A stretch of DNA of 64,000 nucleotides from Synchiropus splendidus. Taxonomy: Eukaryota > Chordata > Actinopteri > Syngnathiformes > Callionymidae. Position numbers and translations under genes: made by a program. The DNA is taken from positions 22,415,563-22,479,562 of the forward strand of contig NC_071348.1 of NCBI RefSeq assembly GCF_027744825.2, given 5' to 3'. Below are positions 51,325 to 62,000 of this stretch, one piece after another (positions within the stretch are counted from its first letter, which is position 1; every line of letters begins with the position of its first letter). The notes beneath the pieces were generated by a model. The model was not told where the DNA came from and searched no databases. It saw only the letters and a program-made list of their open reading frames with translations.

Positions 51325-51888
51325 AAAAACGCTTTTCAGCCTGAGATAAGGTGGGTTTCGGAACGCCAAACATAAAAGTGTTGATAACTTTCGAAAAACA
51401 CTTCAGAGAGCTTAGATTTGATGTGCACCCACTAGAAAGACCCTTTCTGCTATAGTGGGAGGTTAAAATTTCATGTTCTGAAGCTTTCCTGAAAAGTTAT
51501 GGCACAATGCACAAAAACGCTTTTCAGCCTGAGATAAGGTGGGTTTCGGAACGCCAAACATAAAAGTGTTGATAACTTTCGAAAAACACTTCAGAGAGCT
51601 TAGATTTGATGTGCACCCACTAGAAAGACCCTTTCTGCTATAGTGGGAGGTTAAAATTTCATGTTCTGAAGCTTTCCTGAAAAGTTATGGCACAATGCAC
51701 AAAAACGCTTTTCAGCCTGAGATAAGGTGGGTTTCGGAACGCCAAACATAAAAGTGTTGATAACTTTCGAAAAACACTTCAGAGAGCTTAGATTTGATGT
51801 GCACCCACTAGAAAGACCCTTTCTGCTATAGTGGGAGGTTAAAATTTCATGTTCTGAAGCTTCCCTGAAAAGTTATGGCACAATGCTT
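51325..51888. repeat. Run of three X-type monomers (274-276)
   Basis: Three X-family monomers stand side by side, which happens nowhere else in the window. Monomers 274 and 275 (51325-51512, 51513-51700) look identical and unusual: X bases at 68, 84, 87, 104 and 106 but T163 and AC end, as if an X 5' part were joined to a Pt 3' part. Monomer 276 (51701-51888) is a normal Xt. A single-monomer duplication of the hybrid explains the pair. Confidence 0.85.
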
Positions 51889-54800
51889 AAAAACGCTTTT
51901 CAGCCTGAGATAAGGTGGGTTTCGGAACGCCAAACATAAAAGTGTTGATAACTTTGGAAAAACACTTCAGACAGTTTAGATTTGATGTGCAACTACTAGA
52001 AAGACCCTTTCTGCTATAGTGGGAGGTTAAAATTTCATGTTCTGAAGCTTCCCTGAAAAGTTATGGCACAATGCACAAAAACGCTTTTCAGCCTGAGATA
52101 AGGTGGGTTTCGGAACGCCAAACATAAAAGTGTTGATAACTTTGGAAAAACACTTCAGACAGTTTAGATTTGATGTGCAACTACTAGAAAGACCCTTTCT
52201 GCTATAGTGGGAGGTTAAAATTTCATGTTCTGAAGCTTCCCTGAAAAGTTATGGCACAATGCACAAAAACGCTTTTCAGCCTGAGATAAGGTGGGTTTCG
52301 GAACGCCAAACATAAAAGTGTTGATAACTTTCGAAAAACACTTCAGAGAGCTTAGATTTGATGTGCACCCACTAGAAAGACCCTTTCTGCTATAGTGGGA
52401 GGTTAAAATTTCATGTTCTGAAGCTTCCCTGAAAAGTTATGGCACAATGCGTAAAAACGCTTTTCAGCCTGAGATAAGGTGGGTTTCGGAACGCCAAACA
52501 TAAAAGTGTTGATAACTTTGGAAAAACACTTCAGACAGTTTAGATTTGATGTGCAACTACTAGAAAGACCCTTTCTGCTATAGTGGGAGGTTAAAATTTC
52601 ATGTTCTGAAGCTTTCCTGAAAAGTTATGGCACAATGCACAAAAACGCTTTTCAGCCTGAGATAAGGTGGGTTTCGGAACGCCAAACATAAAAGTGTTGA
52701 TAACTTTGGAAAAACACTTCAGACAGTTTAGATTTGATGTGCAACTACTAGAAAGACCCTTTCTGCTATAGTGGGAGGTTAAAATTTCATGTTCTGAAGC
52801 TTTCCTGAAAAGTTATGGCACAATGCACAAAAACGCTTTTCAGCCTGAGATAAGGTGGGTTTCGGAACGCCAAACATAAAAGTGTTGATAACTTTTGAAA
52901 AACACTTCAGACAGCTTAGATTTGATGTGCAACTACTAGAAAGACCCTTTCTGCTATAGTGGGAGGTTAAAATTTCATGTTCTGAAGCTTCCCTGAAAAC
53001 TTATGGCACAATGCACAAAAACGCTTTTCAGCCTGAGATAAGGTGGGTTTCGGAACGCCAAACATAAAAGTGTTGATAACTTTGGAAAAACACTTCAGAC
53101 AGTTTAGATTTGATGTGCAACTACTAGAAAGACCCTTTCTGCTATAGTGGGAGGTTAAAATTTCATGTTCTGAAGCTTCCCTGAAAAGTTATGGCACAAT
53201 GCACAAAAACGCTTTTCAGCCTGAGATAAGGTGGGTTTCGGAACGCCAAACATAAAAGTGTTGATAACTTTCGAAAAACACTTCAGAGAGCTTAGATTTG
53301 ATGTGCACCTACTAGAAAGACCCTTTCTGCTATAGTGGGAGGTTAAAATTTCATGTTCTGAAGCTTCCCTGAAAAGTTATGGCACAATGCGTAAAAACGC
53401 TTTTCAGCCTGAGATAAGGTGGGTTTCGGAACGCCAAACATAAAAGTGTTGATAACTTTGGAAAAACACTTCAGACAGTTTAGATTTGATGTGCAACTAC
53501 TAGAAAGACCCTTTCTGCTATAGTGGGAGGTTAAAATTTCATGTTCTGAAGCTTTCCTGAAAAGTTATGGCACAATGCACAAAAACGCTTTTCAGCCTGA
53601 GATAAGGTGGGTTTCGGAACGCCAAACATAAAAGTGTTGATAACTTTTGAAAAACACTTCAGACAGCTTAGATTTGATGTGCAACTACTAGAAAGACCCT
53701 TTCTGCTATAGTGGGAGGTTAAAATTTCATGTTCTGAAGCTTCCCTGAAAAGTTATGGCACAATGCACAAAAACGCTTTTCAGCCTGAGATAAGGTGGGT
53801 TTCGGAACGCCAAACATAAAAGTGTTGATAACTTTGGAAAAACACTTCAGACAGTTTAGATTTGATGTGCAACTACTAGAAAGACCCTTTCTGCTATAGT
53901 GGGAGGTTAAAATTTCATGTTCTGAAGCTTCCCTGAAAAGTTATGGCACAATGCACAAAAACGCTTTTCAGCCTGAGATAAGGTGGGTTTCGGAACGCCA
54001 AACATAAAAGTGTTAATAACTTTGGAAAAACACTTCAGACAGTTTAGATTTGATGTGCAACTACTAGAAAGACCCTTTCTGCTATAGTGGGAGGTTAAAA
54101 TTTCATGTTCTGAAGCTTCCCTGAAAAGTTATGGCACAATGCACAAAAACGCTTTTCAGCCTGAGATAAGGTGGGTTTCGGAACGCCAAACATAAAAGTG
54201 TTGATAACTTTCGAAAAACACTTCAGAGAGCTTAGATTTGATGTGCACCTACTAGAAAGACCCTTTCTGCTATAGTGGGAGGTTAAAATTTCATGTTCTG
54301 AAGCTTCCCTGAAAAGTTATGGCACAATGCGTAAAAACGCTTTTCAGCCTGAGATAAGGTGGGTTTCGGAACGCCAAACATAAAAGTGTTGATAACTTTG
54401 GAAAAACACTTCAGACAGTTTAGATTTGATGTGCAACTACTAGAAAGACCCTTTCTGCTATAGTGGGAGGTTAAAATTTCATGTTCTGAAGCTTCCCTGA
54501 AAAGCTATGGCACAATGCGTAAAAACGCTTTTCAGCCTGAGATAAGGTGGGTTTCGGAACGCCAAACATAAAAGTGTTGATAACTTTGGAAAAACACTTC
54601 AGACAGTTTAGATTTGATGTGCAACTACTAGAAAGACCCTGTCTGCTATAGTGGGAGGTTAAAATTTCATGTTCTGAAGCTTTCCTGAAAAGTTATGGCA
54701 CAATGCACAAAAACGCTTTTCAGCCTGAGATAAGGTGGGTTTCGGAACGCCAAACATAAAAGTGTTGATAACTTTGGAAAAACACTTCAGACAGTTTAGA

Positions 54801-55460
54801 TTTGATGTGCAACTACTAGAAAGACCCTTTCTGCTATAGTGGGAGGTTAAAATTTCATGTTCTGAAGCTTTCCTGAAAAGTTATGGCACAATGCACAAAA
54901 ACGCTTTTCAGCCTGAGATAAGGTGGGTTTCGGAACGCCAAACATAAAAGTGTTGATAACTTTTGAAAAACACTTCAGACAGCTTAGATTTGATGTGCAA
55001 CTACTAGAAAGACCCTTTCTGCTATAGTGGGAGGTTAAAATTTCATGTTCTGAAGCTTCCCTGAAAAGTTATGGCACAATGCACAAAAACGCTTTTCAGC
55101 CTGAGATAAGGTGGGTTTCGGAACGCCAAACATAAAAGTGTTGATAACTTTGGAAAAACACTTCAGACAGTTTAGATTTGATGTGCAACTACTAGAAAGA
55201 CCCTTTCTGCTATAGTGGGAGGTTAAAATTTCATGTTCTGAAGCTTCCCTGAAAAGTTATGGCACAATGCACAAAAACGCTTTTCAGCCTGAGATAAGGT
55301 GGGTTTCGGAACGCCAAACATAAAAGTGTTGATAACTTTGGAAAAACACTTCAGACAGTTTAGATTTGATGTGCAACTACTAGAAAGACCCTTTCTGCTA
55401 TAGTGGGAGGTTAAAATTTCATGTTCTGAAGCTTCCCTGAAAAGTTATGGCACAATGCAC
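51889..55460. repeat. Monomers 277-295, containing the last X
   Basis: Class order P-P-X-Pt-Pt-Qc-P-Y-Pt-Q-P-N-Y-P*-Pt-Pt-Q-P-P. The X at 52265-52452 is the last one; further on its place before Pt-Pt is taken by other classes. Monomer 290 (54333-54520) is a P with a GT end and private C54505. G54641 breaks the hairpin arm of monomer 291. Confidence 0.84.
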
Positions 55461-55648
55461 AAAAACGCTTTTCAGCCTGAGATAAGGTGGGTTTCGGAAC
55501 GCCAAACATAAAAGTGTTGATAACTTTCGAAAAACACTTCAGAGAGCTTAGATTTGATGTGCACCTACTAGAAAGACCCTTTCTGCTATAGTGGGAGGTT
55601 AAAATTTCATGTTCTGAAGCTTCCCTGAAAAGTTATGGCACAATGCGT

Positions 55649-57340
55649 AAAAACGCTTTTCAGCCTGAGATAAGGTGGGTTTCGGAACGCCAAACATAAA
55701 AGTGTTGATAACTTTGGAAAAACACTTCAGACAGTTTAGATTTGATGTGCAACTACTAGAAAGACCCTTTCTGCTATAGTGGGAGGTTAAAATTTCATGT
55801 TCTGAAGCTTTCCTGAAAAGTTATGGCACAATGCACAAAAACGCTTTTCAGCCTGAGATAAGGTGGGTTTCGGAACGCCAAACATAAAAGTGTTGATAAC
55901 TTTGGAAAAACACTTCAGACAGTTTAGATTTGATGTGCAACTACTAGAAAGACCCTTTCTGCTATAGTGGGAGGTTAAAATTTCATGTTCTGAAGCTTTC
56001 CTGAAAAGTTATGGCACAATGCACAAAAACGCTTTTCAGCCTGAGATAAGGTGGGTTTCGGAACGCCAAACATAAAAGTGTTGATAACTTTTGAAAAACA
56101 CTTCAGACAGCTTAGATTTGATGTGCAACTACTAGAAAGACCCTTTCTGCTATAGTGGGAGGTTAAAATTTCATGTTCTGAAGCTTCCCTGAAAACTTAT
56201 GGCACAATGCACAAAAACGCTTTTCAGCCTGAGATAAGGTGGGTTTCGGAACGCCAAACATAAAAGTGTTGATAACTTTGGAAAAACACTTCAGACAGTT
56301 TAGATTTGATGTGCAACTACTAGAAAGACCCTTTCTGCTATAGTGGGAGGTTAAAATTTCATGTTCTGAAGCTTCCCTGAAAAGTTATGGCACAATGCGT
56401 AAAAACGCTTTTCAGCCTGAGATAAGGTGGGTTTCGGAACGCCAAACATAAAAGTGTTGATAACTTTGGAAAAACACTTCAGACAGTTTAGATTTGATGT
56501 GCAACTACTAGAAAGACCCTTTCTGCTATAGTGGGAGGTTAAAATTTCATGTTCTGAAGCTTCCCTGAAAAGTTATGGCACAATGCACAAAAACGCTTTT
56601 CAGCCTGAGATAAGGTGGGTTTCGGAACGCCAAACATAAAAGTGTTAATAACTTTGGAAAAACACTTCAGACAGTTTAGATTTCATGTGCAACTACTAGA
56701 AAGACCCTTTCTGCTATAGTGGGAGGTTAAAATTTCATGTTCTGAAGCTTTCCTGAAAAGTTATGGCACAATGCACAAAAACGCTTTTCAGCCTGAGATA
56801 AGGTGGGTTTCGGAACGCCAAACATAAAAGTGTTGATAACTTTCGAAAAACACTTCAGAGAGCTTAGATTTGATGTGCACCTACTAGAAAGACCCTTTCT
56901 GCTATAGTGGGAGGTTAAAATTTCATGTTCTGAAGCTTCCCTGAAAAGTTATGGCACAATGCGTAAAAACGCTTTTCAGCCTGAGATAAGGTGGGTTTTG
57001 GAACGCCAAACATAAAAGTGTTGATAACTTTGGAAAAACACTTCAGACAGTTTAGATTTGATGTGCAACTACTAGAAAGACCCTTTCTGCTATAGTGGGA
57101 GGTTAAAATTTCATGTTCTGAAGCTTCCCTGAAAAGTTATGGCACAATGCACAAAAACGCTTTTCAGCCTGAGATAAGGTGGGTTTCGGAACGCCAAACA
57201 TGAAAGTGTTGATAACTTTCGAAAAACACTTCAGAGAGCTTAGATTTGATGTGCACCTACTAGAAAGACCCTTTCTGCTATAGTGGGAGGTTAAAATTTC
57301 ATGTTCTGAAGCTTCCCTGAAAAGTTATGGCACAATGCGT
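55649..57340. repeat. Nine-monomer duplication, copy 1
   Basis: Monomers 297-305. Three rare features recur 1,692 bp downstream: the GT end of a P (56400/58092), C96 in N (56684/58376) and T35 (56999/58691). Homology ends in the eighth monomer, which has C163 here and T163 in copy 2; the ninth monomers differ in class. Confidence 0.82.
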
Positions 57341-59032
57341 AAAAACGCTTTTCAGCCTGAGATAAGGTGGGTTTCGGAACGCCAAACATAAAAGTGTTGA
57401 TAACTTTGGAAAAACACTTCAGACAGTTTAGATTTGATGTGCAACTACTAGAAAGACCCTTTCTGCTATAGTGGGAGGTTAAAATTTCATGTTCTGAAGC
57501 TTTCCTGAAAAGTTATGGCACAATGCACAAAAACGCTTTTCAGCCTGAGATAAGGTGGGTTTCGGAACGCCAAACATAAAAGTGTTGATAACTTTGGAAA
57601 AACACTTCAGACAGTTTAGATTTGATGTGCAACTACTAGAAAGACCCTTTCTGCTATAGTGGGAGGTTAAAATTTCATGTTCTGAAGCTTTCCTGAAAAG
57701 TTATGGCACAATGCACAAAAACGCTTTTCAGCCTGAGATAAGGTGGGTTTCGGAACGCCAAACATAAAAGTGTTGATAACTTTTGAAAAACACTTCAGAC
57801 AGCTTAGATTTGATGTGCAACTACTAGAAAGACCCTTTCTGCTATAGTGGGAGGTTAAAATTTCATGTTCTGAAGCTTCCCTGAAAACTTATGGCACAAT
57901 GCACAAAAACGCTTTTCAGCCTGAGATAAGGTGGGTTTCGGAACGCCAAACATAAAAGTGTTGATAACTTTGGAAAAACACTTCAGACAGTTTAGATTTG
58001 ATGTGCAACTACTAGAAAGACCCTTTCTGCTATAGTGGGAGGTTAAAATTTCATGTTCTGAAGCTTCCCTGAAAAGTTATGGCACAATGCGTAAAAACGC
58101 TTTTCAGCCTGAGATAAGGTGGGTTTCGGAACGCCAAACATAAAAGTGTTGATAACTTTGGAAAAACACTTCAGACAGTTTAGATTTGATGTGCAACTAC
58201 TAGAAAGACCCTTTCTGCTATAGTGGGAGGTTAAAATTTCATGTTCTGAAGCTTCCCTGAAAAGTTATGGCACAATGCACAAAAACGCTTTTCAGCCTGA
58301 GATAAGGTGGGTTTCGGAACGCCAAACATAAAAGTGTTAATAACTTTGGAAAAACACTTCAGACAGTTTAGATTTCATGTGCAACTACTAGAAAGACCCT
58401 TTCTGCTATAGTGGGAGGTTAAAATTTCATGTTCTGAAGCTTTCCTGAAAAGTTATGGCACAATGCACAAAAACGCTTTTCAGCCTGAGATAAGGTGGGT
58501 TTCGGAACGCCAAACATAAAAGTGTTGATAACTTTCGAAAAACACTTCAGAGAGCTTAGATTTGATGTGCACCTACTAGAAAGACCCTTTCTGCTATAGT
58601 GGGAGGTTAAAATTTCATGTTCTGAAGCTTCCCTGAAAAGTTATGGCACAATGCGTAAAAACGCTTTTCAGCCTGAGATAAGGTGGGTTTTGGAACGCCA
58701 AACATAAAAGTGTTGATAACTTTGGAAAAACACTTCAGACAGTTTAGATTTGATGTGCAACTACTAGAAAGACCCTTTCTGCTATAGTGGGAGGTTAAAA
58801 TTTCATGTTCTGAAGCTTTCCTGAAAAGTTATGGCACAATGCACAAAAACGCTTTTCAGCCTGAGATAAGGTGGGTTTCGGAACGCCAAACATAAAAGTG
58901 TTCATAACTTTGGAAAAACACTTCAGACAGTTTAGATTTGATGTGCAACTACTAGAAAGACCCTTTCTGCTATAGTGGGAGGTTAAAATTTCATGTTCTG
59001 AAGCTTCCCTGAAAAGTTATGGCACAATGCAC
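57341..59032. repeat. Nine-monomer duplication, copy 2
   Basis: Monomers 306-314, tandem partner of 55649-57340. It shares the three rare features but ends differently: Pt and a P with C58903, in place of P and Y. The exchange breakpoint therefore lies within monomer 313, between sites 35 and 163. Confidence 0.82.
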
Positions 59033-62000
59033 AAAAACGCTTTTCAGCCTGATATAAGGTGGGTTTCGGAACGCCAAACATAAAAGTGTTAATAACTTTG
59101 GAAAAACACTTCAGACAGTTTAGATTTGATGTGCAACTACTAGAAAGACCCTTTCTGCTATAGTGGGAGGTTAAAATTTCATGTTCTGAAGCTTCCCTGA
59201 AAAGTTATGGCACAATGCACAAAAACGCTTTTCAGCCTGAGATAAGGTGGGTTTCGGAACGCCAAACATAAAAGTGTTGATAACTTTCGAAAAACACTTC
59301 AGAGAGCTTAGATTTGATGTGCACCTACTAGAAAGACCCTTTCTGCTATAGTGGGAGGTTAAAATTTCATGTTCTGAAGCTTCCCTGAAAAGTTATGGCA
59401 CAATGCGTAAAAACGCTTTTCAGCCTGAGATAAGGTGGGTTTCGGAACGCCAAACATAAAAGTGTTGATAACTTTGGAAAAACACTTCAGACAGTTTAGA
59501 TTTGATGTGCAACTACTAGAAAGACCCTTTCTGCTATAGTGGGAGGTTAAAATTTCATGTTCTGAAGCTTCCCTGAAAAGTTATGGCACAATGCACAAAA
59601 ACGCTTTTCAGCCTGAGATAAGGTGGGTTTCGGAACGCCAAACATAAAAGTGTTAATAACTTTGGAAAAACACTTCAGACAGTTTAGATTTGATGTGCAA
59701 CTACTAGAAAGACCCTTTCTGCTATAGTGGGAGGTTAAAATTTCATGTTCTGAAGCTTTCATGAAAAGTTATGGCACAATGCACAAAAACGCTTTTCAGC
59801 CTGAGATAAGGTGGGTTTCGGAACGCCAAACATAAAAGTGTTGATAACTTTCGAAAAACACTTCAGAGAGCTTAGATTTGATGTGCACCTACTAGAAAGA
59901 CCCTTTCTGCTATAGTGGGAGGTTAAAATTTCATGTTCTGAAGCTTCCCTGAAAAGTTATGGCACAATGCGTAAAAACGCTTTTCAGCCTGAGATAAGGT
60001 GGGTTTCGGAACGCCAAACATAAAAGTGTTGATAACTTTCGAAAAACATTTCAGACAGCTTAGATTTGATGTGCACCTACTAGAAAGACCCTTTCTGCTA
60101 TAGTGGGAGGTTAAAATTTCATGTTCTGAAGCTTCCCTGAAAAGTTATGGCACAATGCGTAAAAACGCTTTTCAGCCTGAGATAAGGTGGGTTTCGGAAC
60201 GCCAAACATAAAAGTGTTGATAACTTTGGAAAAACACTTCAGACAGTTTAGATTTGATGTGCAACTACTAGAAAGACCCTTTCTGCTATAGTGGGAGGTT
60301 AAAATTTCATGTTCTGAAGCTTCCCTGAAAAGTTATGGCACAATGCACAAAAACGCTTTTCAGCCTGAGATAAGGTGGGTTTCGGAACGCCAAACATAAA
60401 AGTGTTAATAACTTTGGAAAAACACTTCAGACAGTTTAGATTTGATGTGCAACTACTAGAAAGACCCTTTCTGCTATAGTGGGAGGTTAAAATTTCATGT
60501 TCTGAAGCTTCCCTGAAAAGTTATGGCACAATGCACAAAAACGCTTTTCAGCCTGAGATAAGGTGGGTTTCGGAACGCCAAACATAAAAGTGTTAATGAC
60601 TTTGGAAAAACACTTCAGACAGTTTTGATTCGATGTGCAACTACTAGAAAGACCCTTTCTGCTATAGTGGGAGGTTAAAATTTCATGTTCTGAAGCTTCC
60701 CTGAAAAGTTATGGCACAATGCACAAAAACGCTTTTCAGCCTGAGATAAGGTGGGTTTCGGAACGCCAAACATAAAAGTGTTGATAACTTTCGAAAAACA
60801 CTTCAGACAGCTTAGATTTGATGTGCACCTACTAGAAAGACCCTTTCTGCTATAGTGGGAGGTTAAAATTTCATGTTCTGAAGCTTTCCTGAAAAGTTAT
60901 GGCACAATGCACAAAAACGCTTTTCAGCCTGAGATAAGGTGGGTTTCGGAACGCCAAACATAAAAGTGTTGATAACTTTTGAAAAACACTTCAGACAGCT
61001 TAGATTTGATGTGCAACTACTAGAAAGACCCTTTCTGCTATAGTGGGAGGTTAAAATTTCATGTTCTGAAGCTTCCCTGAAAAGTTATGGCACAATGCAC
61101 AAAAACGCTTTTCAGCCTGAGATAAGGTGGGTTTCGGAACGCCAAACATAAAAGTGTTGATAACTTTGGAAAAACACTTCAGACAGTTTAGATTTGATGT
61201 GCAACTACTAGAAAGACCCTTTCTGCTATAGTGGGAGGTTAAAATTTCATGTTCTGAAGCTTCCCTGAAAAGTTATGGCACAATGCACAAAAACGCTTTT
61301 CAGCCTGAGATAAGGTGGGTTTCGGAACGCCAAACATAAAAGTGTTGATAACTTTGGAAAAACACTTCAGACAGTTTAGATTTGATGTGCAACTACTAGA
61401 AAGACCCTTTCTGCTATAGTGGGAGGTTAAAATTTCATGTTCTGAAGCTTCCCTGAAAAGTTATGGCACAATGCACAAAAACGCTTTTCAGCCTGAGATA
61501 AGGTGGGTTTCGGAACGCCAAACATAAAAGTGTTGATAACTTTCGAAAAACACTTCAGAGAGCTTAGATTTGATGTGCACCTACTAGAAAGACCCTTTCT
61601 GCTATAGTGGGAGGTTAAAATTTCATGTTCTGAAGCTTCCCTGAAAAGTTATGGCACAATGCGTAAAAACGCTTTTCAGCCTGAGATAAGGTGGGTTTCG
61701 GAACGCCAAACATAAAAGTGTTGATAACTTTGGAAAAACACTTCAGACAGTTTAGATTTGATGTGCAACTACTAGAAAGACCCTTTCTGCTATAGTGGGA
61801 GGTTAAAATTTCATGTTCTGAAGCTTTCCTGAAAAGTTATGGCACAATGCACAAAAACGCTTTTCAGCCTGAGATAAGGTGGGTTTCGGAACGCCAAACA
61901 TAAAAGTGTTGATAACTTTGGAAAAACACTTCAGACAGTTTAGATTTGATGTGCAACTACTAGAAAGACCCTTTCTGCTATAGTGGGAGGTTAAAATTTC

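Larger units (their letters stand above)
55461..59032. repeat. Monomers 296-314, Y-led cassettes
   Basis: Class order Y-Pt-Pt-Qc-P*-P-N*-Y-P-Y-Pt-Pt-Qc-P*-P-N*-Y-Pt-P*. Here Y, not X, opens the Pt-Pt-Qc run. P* at 56213-56400 and 57905-58092 end GT; N* at 56589-56776 and 58281-58468 carry T163 and a rare C96. G57202 and C58903 are private or rare. The internal repeat is the nine-monomer duplication listed next. Confidence 0.84.
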
